A stretch of DNA of 64,000 bases from Flavobacterium sp. KMS (GCF_000813005.1 NZ_JSYP01000008.1:62001-126000); one strand, 5' to 3'; positions 33,352 through 42,922 are shown, numbered from the stretch's first letter. Notes: a model not told the origin generated them from the sequence alone. A program made the numbers and translations.

Positions 33352-34626
33352 TTAATAAACGAAGATTGCTCTTTCGCTCATCATTTCATTTACTTCGTTA
33401 GCAACCTCTTCGATAACTTCTTCACTTGTGTGATTTGTTAATACTCTATCGATTAATGCAACGATAGTTTCCATGTCGTCTTCAACAAGACCACGAGTTG
33501 TGATTGCTGCTGTTCCTACACGAATTCCTGAAGTTACAAATGGTGATTTATCATCAAATGGAACCATATTTTTATTTACAGTAATTTCAGCTTTTACCAA
33601 TGCATTTTCAGCTTCTTTACCTGAAATCCCTTTATTTCTAAGGTCAATTAACATCATGTGATTGTCAGTTCCTCCAGAAATAATATCGTATCCTCTTTTT
33701 ACGAACGCTTCTGCCATAGCATTTGCATTCTTTTTTAATTGCATTGCATAAGTAAAGAACTCATCTTGTAATGCTTCTCCAAAAGCAACCGCTTTTGCAG
33801 CAATAATATGCATTAAAGGACCTCCTTGATTACCAGGGAATACAGCTAAGTCTAATAATGCAGACATCATTCTGATTTCTCCTTTTGGATTTGTTAATCC
33901 TAGTGGGTTTTCAAAATCTTTACCCATCAAGATTAACCCTCCGCGTGGTCCACGTAATGTTTTATGTGTTGTAGTAGAAACGATATGACAATGAGGAATT
34001 GGGTCATTCATTAATCCTTTAGCGATAAGTCCTGCTGGATGTGAAATGTCAGCAAATAAGATTGCTCCTACGCTATCTGCAATTACTCTAAAACGCTCAA
34101 AATCCATATCACGAGAATAAGCCGAAGCTCCTGCGATGATTAATTTTGGTTGCTCTTTAGTAGCAATTTCTTGAATTTTATCATAATCTAAACGTCCTGT
34201 CTCTTTATCTACACCATAAAAAACCGGAGTATATAAACGTCCCGAAAAGTTTACTGGAGACCCGTGAGTTAAGTGACCCCCGTGAGATAAATCAAATCCT
34301 AAAATTTTATCTCCTGGCTTTAAACATGCATGATAAACAGCAGTATTTGCTTGTGATCCTGAATGTGGTTGTACGTTTGCGTAAGTAGCTCCAAATAACT
34401 CTTTAGCTCTATCGATAGCAATTTGCTCAATAACGTCAACTACTTCACAACCTCCGTAGTATCTTTTGCCTGGATAACCTTCTGCATATTTATTTGTTAA
34501 AACAGAACCAGCTGCTTCCATTACCTCATCACTTACAAAATTTTCTGAAGCGATTAGTTCTAATCCGTGAATTTGTCTCTCTTGTTCTTCAAGAATAAGA
34601 TCAAAAATTTGTTCGTCGCGTTGCAT
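33352..34626 (-). CDS. glyA: Serine hydroxymethyltransferase
   Basis: PLP enzyme that interconverts serine and glycine with tetrahydrofolate. 424 residues, normal length, fold type I. Motifs: [14 protein letters not shown] near the N-terminus, [40 protein letters not shown], and the PLP lysine in [14 protein letters not shown] (Lys229 region). The promoter-facing side carries CAAAAATA (34652-34659), a minus-strand TAnnTTTG match. It is divergently arranged with fumarylacetoacetase, whose promoter begins 44 bases away. Confidence 0.97.
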   Translation of the reverse strand: MQRDEQIFDLILEEQERQIHGLELIASENFVSDEVMEAAGSVLTNKYAEGYPGKRYYGGCEVVDVIEQIAIDRAKELFGATYANVQPHSGSQANTAVYHACLKPGDKILGFDLSHGGHLTHGSPVNFSGRLYTPVFYGVDKETGRLDYDKIQEIATKEQPKLIIAGASAYSRDMDFERFRVIADSVGAILFADISHPAGLIAKGLMNDPIPHCHIVSTTTHKTLRGPRGGLILMGKDFENPLGLTNPKGEIRMMSALLDLAVFPGNQGGPLMHIIAAKAVAFGEALQDEFFTYAMQLKKNANAMAEAFVKRGYDIISGGTDNHMMLIDLRNKGISGKEAENALVKAEITVNKNMVPFDDKSPFVTSGIRVGTAAITTRGLVEDDMETIVALIDRVLTNHTSEEVIEEVANEVNEMMSERAIFVY

Positions 34627-34669
34627 TTTTTAGTTTTTCGTTAATTTGATGCAAAAATACAAAAAAACG

Positions 34670-34700
34670 TTTGTCAAACTGTTAGATTATGATATATTTG
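34670..34700 (+). promoter_or_regulatory. Canonical Bacteroidetes promoter for the fumarylacetoacetase gene
   Basis: TTTG (34670-34673), a 19-base spacer and TATATTTG (34693-34700), a complete match to the consensus. Transcription should begin near 34707, about 22 bases before the ATG at 34729. Confidence 0.75.
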
Positions 34701-34728
34701 ACATAGAATTTTTCAACAAATAATTAAC

Positions 34729-36018
34729 ATGCACATGCCGATAACTGCCAACGATACTAAACGAAAATCATGGTTAGATGTACCAGAGAATAGTGACTTT
34801 CCTATTCAAAACATTCCCTTCGGTGTTTTTCTTACCAAAGAAAATATAGTAACGGTTGGAACAAGAATTGGCGACTACGCCATAGATTTAGGTGCTTTGC
34901 AACAATTAAGCTATTTCTCAGGAATTGATTTAACTGATGATATGTTTATGCAAGACACTCTAAATGATTTCATTTCTGATGGAAAAAAAACTTGGAGATT
35001 GGTTAGAAACCGTATTGCCGATATATTTGACATCAACAATCCACAATTAAGAGATTCTACAAAAGATAGAGATATAGTCATTTTTAAAATTGATGATGTC
35101 GAAATGCAATTACCTGTTTTAATTGGTGATTATACCGATTTTTACTCAAGCAGAGAGCATGCTACCAATGTAGGTAAATTGTTCCGTGATCCGGAAAATG
35201 CTTTGTTTCCAAACTGGTTACACATTCCTGTAGGATACCACGGAAGAAGTTCTACCATTATTCCTTCTGGAATTCCTGTACACAGACCAATGGGACAAAC
35301 GCTTCCTAATGGAGAGAACTCTCCTGTTTTTGGTCCATCAAGATCTATTGATTTTGAACTAGAAACAGCATTTATTACAACTGATGCTAACATAATGGGA
35401 GAACCTATTCCTGCTTATGAAGCTGAAGAATATATTTTCGGAATGGTTTTATTGAATGACTGGAGTGCACGCGATATCCAAAAATGGGAGTATGTGCCTC
35501 TAGGACCTTTCTTGGCTAAGAACTTTGCTTCTTCTATTTCTCCTTGGATTGTTACCATGGATGCTTTAGAACCATTTAGAACCAAAGGACCTAAACAAGA
35601 CCCATCTCCGCTTCCTTACTTACAAACTAAAGGAAAGAAAGCTTTTGATATCAATTTAGAAGTTTCTATTAAACCATTAGATAAAGAAGAAACTGTAGTT
35701 TCCAAATCGAATTTTAAATATATGTATTGGTCAATGAGTCAACAATTAGCACATCATACCTCTAATGGTTGTCGTGTTAATTCTGGCGACATGATGGGTT
35801 CTGGAACAATATCCGGACCTACTCCAGACAGTTGTGGATCTATGCTGGAACTAACTTGGGGAGGAAAAAATCCTTTAAAGTTAAATGATGGTAGCGAACG
35901 TAAATTTATCGAAGATAACGATACTGTAATTATGAGAGGATATTGCGAGAGCAATGAAGTTCGTATTGGTTTTGGAGAAGTTTCAAGCCAATTACTTGCT
36001 CCTTTCGTGAGACAATGA
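34729..36018 (+). CDS. fahA: Fumarylacetoacetase
   Basis: Last step of tyrosine catabolism: fumarylacetoacetate to fumarate and acetoacetate. 429 residues, the full two-domain enzyme with an N-terminal SH3-like domain (about 1-125) and the FAH domain with metal ligands in IGDYTDFYSSREHATNVG, DFELETAFI and LLNDWSARDIQKWE, plus SSIIPSGIP-type and GRSSTIIPSG loops. ATG at 34729 or 34735; the first is kept. I see no other tyrosine-degradation genes in the window. Confidence 0.94.
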   Translation: MHMPITANDTKRKSWLDVPENSDFPIQNIPFGVFLTKENIVTVGTRIGDYAIDLGALQQLSYFSGIDLTDDMFMQDTLNDFISDGKKTWRLVRNRIADIFDINNPQLRDSTKDRDIVIFKIDDVEMQLPVLIGDYTDFYSSREHATNVGKLFRDPENALFPNWLHIPVGYHGRSSTIIPSGIPVHRPMGQTLPNGENSPVFGPSRSIDFELETAFITTDANIMGEPIPAYEAEEYIFGMVLLNDWSARDIQKWEYVPLGPFLAKNFASSISPWIVTMDALEPFRTKGPKQDPSPLPYLQTKGKKAFDINLEVSIKPLDKEETVVSKSNFKYMYWSMSQQLAHHTSNGCRVNSGDMMGSGTISGPTPDSCGSMLELTWGGKNPLKLNDGSERKFIEDNDTVIMRGYCESNEVRIGFGEVSSQLLAPFVRQ

Positions 36019-36041
36019 AGAGATCTTGATTCAGAATAATA

Positions 36042-36079
36042 AAAAAGAGGCGATTTTAAATTTAAAATCGCCTCTTTTT
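36042..36079. terminator. Perfect 38-base bidirectional terminator
   Basis: Arms AAAAAGAGGCGATTTTAAA and its exact reverse complement are adjacent, with A- and T-runs at the ends, between convergent genes (fumarylacetoacetase and the small lipoprotein). Confidence 0.9.
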
Positions 36080-36093
36080 AGTTTTACTCTATT

Positions 36094-36486
36094 TTATAAT
36101 TTTACTGGAATTTCAAACTCAAATGTCTTAAATTCATTATTACTTCTATAAGAAACAAATATCTTTAATTTTCCGTTTTCTAAATCTTCTTTTTTGGGCG
36201 ACATTTCTACCAGTAATTCATTTTCATCATTTCCTTTTAGAATCCGAATTGTCTTCCCTGAAAGATTTACATTTTTTGGATTAATATTTTCAAACTTAAA
36301 TTTAGTTTTCGTTAAAACATTCGATTCTAAATATTTATTTCCAGTCGAAATTCCAAAAATTACTTTTTCATTGCCACTAACAAATTCAAAATTTTCATTT
36401 GTTAAGTTATTCTTTTTTGAGACACAGCTTACTAAAACCAAAAACACAATTAAAACTGAAAACATTTTAAATTTCATTCCTTTCAT
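36094..36486 (-). CDS. Small lipoprotein of unknown function
   Basis: A 130-residue protein with a lipoprotein signal (VFLVLVSC). The first Met (36486) or Met4 (36477) can start it; both keep the signal. The mature part ends in a strand-rich stretch (KTFEFEIPVKL) like an immunoglobulin-type domain. No family recognised. It sits downstream of no obvious partner, its start facing agmatine deiminase's end in the same orientation, 58 bases away. Confidence 0.6.
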   Translation of the reverse strand: MKGMKFKMFSVLIVFLVLVSCVSKKNNLTNENFEFVSGNEKVIFGISTGNKYLESNVLTKTKFKFENINPKNVNLSGKTIRILKGNDENELLVEMSPKKEDLENGKLKIFVSYRSNNEFKTFEFEIPVKL

Positions 36487-36543
36487 CTTTCTGTAACTTA
36501 ACCTTTTACATTCTCAAACTTCATATTAACTCATCAAAACCAA

Positions 36544-37584
36544 TTATACAGGTATTTGCTGGCTCAAACAATGTAATGTTCCGAATCCCCAAATAAAATC
36601 AACACAACTAATTCCGATTACTTCTCTATCAGGAAAACATTCCGAAAGAATATTTAGTGCTATGCGATCATTACTATCATTAAAAGTAGGAACCAAAACA
36701 CAATTATTCAGAATTAAGAAATTAGCATAACTTGCTGGCAATCTTAAATCTTCAAAGTCTATTCGCTTAGGCATTGGCAAAGCAACAATTATTGGAGATT
36801 TTCCGTTCTCTAGCTTTGCATTTTGCAACCTTTTTAAGTTATCCTGCAAAGGTTCGTAGTTTGCATCATTTTTATCTGTTTCTACAATCGTAACAATTGT
36901 ATCTTCGTTTACAAAACGACACAAATCATCAATATGTCCATGTGTATCATCCCCTTCTATTCCATCTCCTAACCAAATAACATTGGTTATTCCAAGATAT
37001 TCTTTAAAAACAGCTTCGTAATCTTCTTTTGTAAAATTTGGGTTTCGAACTTGGATACTTGGGTGCATCAAACATTCTTCTGATGTTAATAAGGTACCTC
37101 TTCCGTTACTATCAATCGCACCACCTTCTACAATAACTGGTTTCCCTTTATACATTACTTGTGTAAGCGGAATATCTAAAACATCAGCAACTTTAGCTGG
37201 AACAAATTTATCTAATTGATAATTTTTATATTTAGCCCAACCATTAAAATTAAAGTTTAATGCTTCTCTTTTATCTCCATTTTTAACCACAATTGGTCCA
37301 GAATCACGCATCCAACTTCTGTTAGTCTTATGAACAATATAAGTAACATTGTTTAAATCTACACGTGCTCTTTCGAGCATATCATTCACTTTAGCTTTTA
37401 AAACTTCATCGGCAACTACCAAGAAAACTGTTTCATAAGTAGCTACTTTTTTTATAAACTCTACAAAAGCCCATTGAACTGCCTCGTATTTCCCTGGCCA
37501 ATCTTTACCATTATGAGGAAAACACAATACAATACCTTGTTGTTTTTCCCATTCAGCAGGAAATCTTCTATTATTCGTTGTCAT
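36544..37584 (-). CDS. aguA: Agmatine deiminase
   Basis: Hydrolyses agmatine to N-carbamoylputrescine and ammonia. 346 residues, peptidyl-arginine-deiminase fold. Motifs: RRFPAEWEKQQGIVLCFPH at the N-terminus, RSWMRDSGPIVV, VEGGAID, GDDTHGHIDD (catalytic His) and the nucleophile Cys339 in GTLHCLSQ. The next step, N-carbamoylputrescine amidase, is encoded at 39192-40079 on the same strand, separated by an opposite-strand OmpA gene. Confidence 0.93.
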   Translation of the reverse strand: MTTNNRRFPAEWEKQQGIVLCFPHNGKDWPGKYEAVQWAFVEFIKKVATYETVFLVVADEVLKAKVNDMLERARVDLNNVTYIVHKTNRSWMRDSGPIVVKNGDKREALNFNFNGWAKYKNYQLDKFVPAKVADVLDIPLTQVMYKGKPVIVEGGAIDSNGRGTLLTSEECLMHPSIQVRNPNFTKEDYEAVFKEYLGITNVIWLGDGIEGDDTHGHIDDLCRFVNEDTIVTIVETDKNDANYEPLQDNLKRLQNAKLENGKSPIIVALPMPKRIDFEDLRLPASYANFLILNNCVLVPTFNDSNDRIALNILSECFPDREVIGISCVDFIWGFGTLHCLSQQIPV

Positions 37585-37850
37585 AAAAAGGTTCTAAATT
37601 AAAAAAAGCAAAGATAATCATTCGTAACTTTTATCATTGTCCAATATTCATTTTTTCCTCTCCTTATAATATATATATTCTCTAAAATAATTAAAAATAC
37701 AATACTAATAAAGCAATCTTACTCTAGCCAAAGCCCTAAAACATGGGAATTATATAATACCAATAGAACACTCTTTTAAAATCATTACTCTAATTTTATG
37801 TTGAGTTTAAAAAATAGAGCTCACAAAAATCAAATTAAACAAATGATATC

Positions 37851-39113
37851 ATGAAAAAGAAATTAGCTTCCGTATCGCTTTTATTACTATCCGTGGCAGC
37901 AGGTGCCCAAAACATGGCAACAACTTCTGCCCAACCTTCAGTTGAAAAAAATCCGTATAATAAATGGTCTATCGAATTAAATGGTGGTATAAACAAACCA
38001 ACCAGAACAATGACCGAAGGGTATTCGACTGCTACACTTAGCCCATTTCATGCAGATTTAGGGGTAAGATACATGTTTAATCCAAAGTTTGGTTTGAAAT
38101 TCGATTTTGGATATGATCAGTTTAAAGAACGTGATGATACTCCCGACTTTGAAGGCAGACAATTAAGAACAAGTTTGCAAGGGGTTATTAACCTTGGTAG
38201 AGCTTTAAACTTTGAAACCTGGACTAATACTTTTGGTCTGTTAGCTCATGGTGGATTTGGAGTTTCTCAATTAAGTTCTGACACAGGTTTTGATGGAAAA
38301 GATTACACAGGTCACGGAATTCTTGGTCTTACTGGACAAGTTAGACTTAGTAATAGAATTGCTTTAACTGGAGATCTTACCGGAATCGTTAATGGAAGAC
38401 AAAATTACAATTTCGACGGGATGGGCCCAACAACAAGTGGTAGCTTTGACGGCGTATTATTAAATGCTTCTGTAGGTCTAACCTTCTACTTAGGTAAAAA
38501 CGAAAAACATGCCGATTGGTATTCTGAAGACAACGACAAGTATAACAAATTAGAAGAAAGAGTTGGTCTTATCGAAACAGGTCTTATCGATAGCGATAAA
38601 GATGGTGTAGCCGATTTATATGACTTAGAACCAAATTCTATTGCCGGAGTTGCCGTAAATACCAAAGGACAATCTATTGACAACAATCAAAATGGTGTTC
38701 CAGATGAATTAGAAAGTTACTTAGATAAAACCTACGGGCAAAAAAATACTACCGCTACAAACAATACTGTTGAGGAGTTAATTAACGGAGGATATGTAAA
38801 CGTTTATTTTGACTTTAACTCATCAAAACCAACAAATGCGTCTTTATCTGGTGTTGACTTTTTAGTTAAATACTTAAAAAACAATCCATCAAAAAGTGCA
38901 GATATCGTAGGTTATGCTGACGAAATTGGAAGCTCTAGCTATAACACTGAGCTATCTAGAAAAAGAGCTGAAGCTGTGAAAAAAGTAGCTTTAAATGCTG
39001 GAATCGATGGATCTAGATTAAATGTTATTGCTAACGGTGAAGATACTTCTGTGAATAAAAATTCTAAAGAAGCTCGTCAAATCGTAAGAAGAGTTACTTT
39101 CCAGGTAAAATAA
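37851..39113 (+). CDS. OmpA-family outer-membrane protein with TSP3-like repeats
   Basis: A 420-residue protein with a signal peptide (cleavage near VAAGAQ). N-terminal 8-strand barrel (about 35-205), a linker with calcium-binding TSP3-like acidic repeats (DSDKDGVADLYDLEPNS, DNNQNGVPDELESY, about 250-300), and a C-terminal OmpA peptidoglycan-binding domain (about 315-420; VYFDFNSSKPT, VGYADEIGSSSYNTELSRKRA). It anchors the outer membrane to the cell wall. It lies opposite and between the two agmatine-pathway genes. It is followed by a hairpin at 39138-39169. Confidence 0.93.
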   Translation: MKKKLASVSLLLLSVAAGAQNMATTSAQPSVEKNPYNKWSIELNGGINKPTRTMTEGYSTATLSPFHADLGVRYMFNPKFGLKFDFGYDQFKERDDTPDFEGRQLRTSLQGVINLGRALNFETWTNTFGLLAHGGFGVSQLSSDTGFDGKDYTGHGILGLTGQVRLSNRIALTGDLTGIVNGRQNYNFDGMGPTTSGSFDGVLLNASVGLTFYLGKNEKHADWYSEDNDKYNKLEERVGLIETGLIDSDKDGVADLYDLEPNSIAGVAVNTKGQSIDNNQNGVPDELESYLDKTYGQKNTTATNNTVEELINGGYVNVYFDFNSSKPTNASLSGVDFLVKYLKNNPSKSADIVGYADEIGSSSYNTELSRKRAEAVKKVALNAGIDGSRLNVIANGEDTSVNKNSKEARQIVRRVTFQVK

Positions 39114-39137
39114 ATTTAATTTTACTTTTACAAACAA

Positions 39138-39169
39138 AAAAAGGACAAAATGTAAATTTTGTCCTTTTT
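39138..39169. terminator. Bidirectional terminator between ompA-like gene and aguB
   Basis: AAAAAGGACAAAAT/ATTTTGTCCTTTTT, 14-base perfect stem with a GTAA tetraloop and T-runs both ways. Confidence 0.88.
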
Positions 39170-39191
39170 GCTTTTATATAAATCAACTCAA

Positions 39192-40079
39192 TTAGTCGAT
39201 TGCTCTTTTAGTAATATCTCCAAAAGCATCAATTCTTCTGTCTCTGAAAAACGGCCAGTTCTGACGTACGTTTTCTTGTAAATCTAAATCAACTTCAGCA
39301 ATAAGAATTTCTTCTTTATCATGTGAGGCTTGCGCTAAAATTTCACCTTGTGGACCTGCAATGAATGAAGCTCCCCAAAACTGAATTCCGTCTGTACCAT
39401 CTATATATTGCTCTAAACCAATTCTATTAGCAGCAGCAACAAATACACCATTTGCAACAGCATGTCCTTTCATCACGTTCATCCAAGCTCCATATTGGTT
39501 TTCACCATATTGCTCTTTCTCTTTTGGATGCCATCCAATTGCTGTTGGATAAAATAATACTTCAGCACCTTTTAAAGCTGTAATACGAGCAGCTTCCGGA
39601 TACCATTGATCCCAACAAATTAATGTTCCTATTTTTCCTTTTTTTGTTTCAATAGCTTGAAAACCTAAATCCCCAGGTGTAAAATAGAATTTTTCGTAAA
39701 AATGTGGATCATCTGGAATATGCATTTTACGGTATAATCCAGCTTCAGATCCGTCTGTATCGATAATATAAGCACTGTTGTGGTATATTCCTGCCATTCT
39801 TTTTTCGAAGAAAGGAACAATTATAACTACACCTAATTCTTTGGCTAAAGCACTAAATGCAATAAATGAAGTACTATATAATGGTTCTGCTAAAGCAAAA
39901 TTATCAACATCTTCACTTTGGCAAAAATAATGACTGCTATATAATTCTGGCAATAATATAACTTCGGCACCTTTATTTGCAGCGTCTTTTACCCAACTGA
40001 TACACTTTTTCAAGTTGTTTTCGGCAACATCATTAAGGTTCAATTGAATAACAGCAATTTTATATTTCTTATTCGGCAT
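39192..40079 (-). CDS. aguB: N-carbamoylputrescine amidase
   Basis: Nitrilase-superfamily amidohydrolase, 295 residues, which splits N-carbamoylputrescine to putrescine, CO2 and ammonia. The Glu-Lys-Cys triad is visible in ILLPELYSS, YRKMHIPDD and TLICWDQWYPE. The DDPHFYEKFYFTPGDLGF stretch is characteristic of the AguB branch. Together with AguA it completes a putrescine route from agmatine; no arginine decarboxylase gene is visible in the window. Confidence 0.93.
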   Translation of the reverse strand: MPNKKYKIAVIQLNLNDVAENNLKKCISWVKDAANKGAEVILLPELYSSHYFCQSEDVDNFALAEPLYSTSFIAFSALAKELGVVIIVPFFEKRMAGIYHNSAYIIDTDGSEAGLYRKMHIPDDPHFYEKFYFTPGDLGFQAIETKKGKIGTLICWDQWYPEAARITALKGAEVLFYPTAIGWHPKEKEQYGENQYGAWMNVMKGHAVANGVFVAAANRIGLEQYIDGTDGIQFWGASFIAGPQGEILAQASHDKEEILIAEVDLDLQENVRQNWPFFRDRRIDAFGDITKRAID

Positions 40080-40156
40080 GACTTAAAATTTTTAGACTGC
40101 AAAAATAGTAATTTTTAGAGGAATGACAAAGCATGTTTAATTTACTTGGCTTCATA

Positions 40157-40183
40157 AAAAAAGAGCTAATTAAGCTCTTTTTT
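40157..40183 (-). terminator. Terminator of the toxin-antitoxin unit
   Basis: AAAAAAGAGCT/AGCTCTTTTTT arms with an AATTA loop, directly after the toxin stop. Confidence 0.8.
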
Positions 40184-40187
40184 ATAA

Positions 40188-40472
40188 TTATTGTATAGAA
40201 TTCCGTTTTGTTGAAAATATTCTAATAATAAAAACAACTTCATTTTCTTCTAAATATAAGATTTTATAATCTCTAATAATAATTCTTCGATATTCAGGTT
40301 CAACCTCATCCTTTTGGAACTGCTCAACAAAATGAATATTTTTTGTACTATTTAAAATATCATTTTTTACATTATCTGCCCCTTGCACTGATTTCTCTTT
40401 GTAATAAGCGTAAATTCCTTTTAATTGATTTTTGGCTGTATTAGTCCAAACTACTTTTTTTATTGTACTCAT
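40188..40472 (-). CDS. RelE/ParE-type toxin
   Basis: A 94-residue protein of the RelE/ParE fold: N-terminal strand VVWTNTAKNQLKGIYAYYKE, a middle YRRIIIRDYKILYLEE strand pair (the usual basic strand) and a short C-terminal IIRIFSTKRN. Whether it is a ribosome-dependent RNase (RelE) or gyrase poison (ParE) cannot be told; the alpha-helix start and length lean to ParE. The ATG abuts the antitoxin's TAG, so translation is coupled. Confidence 0.83.
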   Translation of the reverse strand: MSTIKKVVWTNTAKNQLKGIYAYYKEKSVQGADNVKNDILNSTKNIHFVEQFQKDEVEPEYRRIIIRDYKILYLEENEVVFIIRIFSTKRNSIQ

Positions 40473-40739
40473 CTACCAATTCTCAGATTCTTTTTCTAAA
40501 TCCTCTTGTGAAATCACATTCCCATTCTTAATATCTAATTCTGCTTTTGCTAATTCTACTTTATAAGCAGCCCTAGTAATTGGATTCCCATCAACTGAAA
40601 AAGCTACAATTTCTTCTTCCTGATAACTTTCAATAACTGCTTTAACAACTTTTAGAAGACGTTCATCTGCAGTATTTATATATTCTAAAATACTATCTCT
40701 TAACTCTAAAGCTCCCATAACTATATTCTTTTTAATCAT
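40473..40739 (-). CDS. Antitoxin of the RelE/ParE pair
   Basis: An 88-residue acidic protein upstream of the toxin. It begins with helix-rich LRDSILEYINTADERLLKVVKAVIESYQEEE and ends with a flexible KAELDIKNGNVISQEDLEKE tail likely to wrap the toxin. A short A(V/F)S-DGNPITRAAYKVELAK segment (about 47-67) is typical of antitoxins in this group. It normally represses its own promoter. The start codon could be the first ATG or the one at Met8; the first is kept. Confidence 0.8.
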   Translation of the reverse strand: MIKKNIVMGALELRDSILEYINTADERLLKVVKAVIESYQEEEIVAFSVDGNPITRAAYKVELAKAELDIKNGNVISQEDLEKESENW

Positions 40740-40845
40740 CCAAAGGTAATAATTTTGAGCCTCATTTTTTTATTATGCTAATTATAAAATTATTATAAAC
40801 TAAATCTAATTCTCACTTCCTAAAAACTAAATCTCATAAAAACAG

Positions 40846-40911
40846 AAAACCGTTTTATAAATATTTCTTTTCAATGGTTTTTGATAAAAGAAATAAAAAT
40901 AAAACGGTTTT
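40846..40911. terminator. Large imperfect inverted repeat (26-base arms)
   Basis: 40846-40871 and 40886-40911 are complementary at 23 of 26 positions, with a 14-base loop. It lies between the lipoprotein gene (ending 40969, minus) and the antitoxin start. It is probably a terminator for the former; the T-rich end on the minus strand supports this. Confidence 0.6.
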
Positions 40912-40968
40912 TAAATTAGCTATATAAAACATTACGCTTTTAACAGCTATTTACTTTTATTGAATAAA

Positions 40969-41394
40969 CTATTCAATAACAACTTTCTGTATCACGAATT
41001 CTGTCTCTGATTTTTTGAATTTTATTTCAAAAGTTCCAGCAGTAGCCGATTTAAATTTATAGATCGTTTTTTTAGGATCCGGAACTTGTGTAGTACAAAC
41101 TCCTGTTGGATATTTAACCTCAACTTGTAATCCTTTGTCTTTACCAATTGTTACATCAGAAATTTTACTGAATTCTCCACAAGTATTATCTACTATATAA
41201 GTTACATCATAACTAAGTTCCTCATTTAATTTTCCAGTTGTAGGACCTTTTACTTCTGTTGCCAAAGCACCTTTTATTACAAACTCAGGAGTTGGTGGTT
41301 TTTCTTCCTCTTTATCATCATCATTGCTGCATGCAATAAATGCTGTTGACAAGAATAATACGACTAAAACTGTTTTTAATTTAAAATTTTTCAT
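40969..41394 (-). CDS. Lipoprotein of unknown function
   Basis: A 141-residue lipoprotein with the signal ending STAFIACS (Cys22), then a strongly acidic linker (NDDDKEEEKPP) typical of flavobacterial surface lipoproteins. The mature part is strand-rich with two cysteines (NTCGEF, GVCTTQ) likely to pair. There is no recognised family. Its neighbours, a TA pair and a DUF808 protein, do not indicate a role. Confidence 0.65.
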   Translation of the reverse strand: MKNFKLKTVLVVLFLSTAFIACSNDDDKEEEKPPTPEFVIKGALATEVKGPTTGKLNEELSYDVTYIVDNTCGEFSKISDVTIGKDKGLQVEVKYPTGVCTTQVPDPKKTIYKFKSATAGTFEIKFKKSETEFVIQKVVIE

Positions 41395-41536
41395 ATAAAT
41401 AATTATTGTTGTTAATTATAACATAGATGCAAATAGATTACTATGGTTGCTTCATAAAAATGTTAAAAAAACCAAACAAAACAACAAATGCTTAAAAATC
41501 AACAAATTAATAATTTTAAAATTTTCATTTTTGGCA

Positions 41537-41566
41537 TAAAAAAACACCAGCCGTTAGACTGATGTT
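41537..41566 (-). terminator. Terminator after the DUF808 gene
   Basis: AACACCAG (41543-41550) and CTGATGTT (41559-41566) form a stem with one G-U pair; a run of A on + reads as T on the minus strand after it. Confidence 0.75.
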
Positions 41567-41587
41567 CCTTAATAATTGCTTTTTTAT

Positions 41588-42469
41588 TTATTCTGCTACT
41601 TCTTTTTTAGGAAGTATTTTTTTGATTAGGGTTACAATCGCTAAAACCACAAAACCAATTACAAGTCCAATAGTAAACTCTTTTACGATAGAAGGTAATT
41701 GTGGAACTAAATGATGGAAAAAATCAATATTATGTACAAATATACCTCCTGCTACCAGGATTAAAGCGATTGTGCCAATTACTGATAAACTCTGAATCAC
41801 TTTTGGAAGTGCTTGCACTAAAAAATTCCCTATGGTTTTTGATATACTACGTTCTTTTTTAGTAAGCTGAATAAGTTTTAAACCTAATTCGTCCATTCTT
41901 ACAATAAGCGCAACAATGCCATACACTCCAATTGTTGCTACTACTGCAATTATCGAAACAACCATAATTTGCGTTAGAATAGGTTTTTCTATTACAGTTC
42001 CTAATGCTATAATTACTATCTCGACAGATAATATAAAATCGGTTACTATTGCTGATTTTATTTTTTCTTTTTCGGCAGCTAAAATTTCTTCTTCTGAAAA
42101 AGTTTGTGCTGTAACCTCTATTTTTGCGTGTTTATGCGGAAAGAAAAATTCAAATATTTTTTCGGCTCCTTCATAAGCTAAAAAAGCCCCACCAAGTACC
42201 AAGATTACAATAATTGCTACTGGAAAAAAGGCACTTAATAAAAATGCTATTGGCAAAATGATAAGTTTATTAATAAACGAACCTTTACCAATCGCCCATA
42301 ATACAGGTAATTCTCTTGAAGAAACAAATCCTGAAGCTTTTTCGGCATTAACCGCCAAATCATCTCCTAATATACCTGCTGTTTTTTTTACTGCAACTTT
42401 ACTCATTACCGCAACATCATCCATAATTGCTGCAATATCATCTAATAGAACGAAAAAACCTGATGCCAT
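41588..42469 (-). CDS. DUF808 (YedI-like) inner-membrane protein
   Basis: A 293-residue member of the DUF808 family with four to five membrane helices (about 67-96, 143-165, 169-193, 220-243, 262-286) and the characteristic N-terminal FVLLDDIAAIMDDVAVMSKVAVKKTAGILGDDLAVNAE (residues about 5-41; GDDLAVNAEKASGF). The function is unknown. The gene is single, between a hairpin and a small unknown gene. The family assignment is firm, the role is not. Confidence 0.85.
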   Translation of the reverse strand: MASGFFVLLDDIAAIMDDVAVMSKVAVKKTAGILGDDLAVNAEKASGFVSSRELPVLWAIGKGSFINKLIILPIAFLLSAFFPVAIIVILVLGGAFLAYEGAEKIFEFFFPHKHAKIEVTAQTFSEEEILAAEKEKIKSAIVTDFILSVEIVIIALGTVIEKPILTQIMVVSIIAVVATIGVYGIVALIVRMDELGLKLIQLTKKERSISKTIGNFLVQALPKVIQSLSVIGTIALILVAGGIFVHNIDFFHHLVPQLPSIVKEFTIGLVIGFVVLAIVTLIKKILPKKEVAE

Positions 42470-42613
42470 ATCTTTGTTTTAAAAATTGCGCTAATCTCTT
42501 TGTGTAGGGCACAAAAAAATAATTGACGCATTTTGTTATTTTGTGCGAATCTAATACTTTTTGTTTAAATCTCTTTCTTCTGATTTAATCAAATATTTTC
42601 AATCTGACTTTCT

Positions 42614-42733
42614 TTAACTACATTGTCCTAACAGCAACCAGATGATTACAAAAACGAAAATAGTACCAAAACATCCGCTACCTAGCTTTTTGGCTCCATA
42701 ACCTGCTATTAACCCTCTAAATATGTTGTTCAT
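42614..42733 (-). CDS. 39-residue membrane protein
   Basis: Not tracked as a long ORF but has an ATG, stop and strong coding character. It begins MNNIFRGLIAGYGAKKLG, continues with SGCFGTIFVFVIIWLLLG and ends QCS. One hydrophobic segment (about 21-36) follows a small glycine/lysine-rich N-terminus. Its codons look used and its start context is AT-rich as in neighbours. Similar short 'gly-ala-lys then helix' proteins occur in flavobacteria, but I know no function. It lies between DUF808 and clpB in the same orientation. Confidence 0.55.
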   Translation of the reverse strand: MNNIFRGLIAGYGAKKLGSGCFGTIFVFVIIWLLLGQCS

Positions 42734-42873
42734 AATATTTATTTTTAAGTTTTTATATCGTGTTAATTCTAGTTTAACTCTGCTTACGTAAAGGTGAGAA
42801 CTTAATTAGATTTTTTTTTATAATAATTTAAAAAAAAGTTTCATGATTTACTGATTTTTAGTTTTTACAAAAA

Positions 42874-42901
42874 AAAGCACCAGTCTTTCGACTGGTGCTT
42901 T
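42874..42901 (-). terminator. Terminator of clpB
   Basis: AAAGCACCAGT/ACTGGTGCTTT, 11-base perfect stem with a CTTTCG loop and a poly-A on + (T on minus), about 20 bases from the clpB stop. Confidence 0.87.
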
Positions 42902-42922
42902 CAAACTACTAAAAATTAAACA

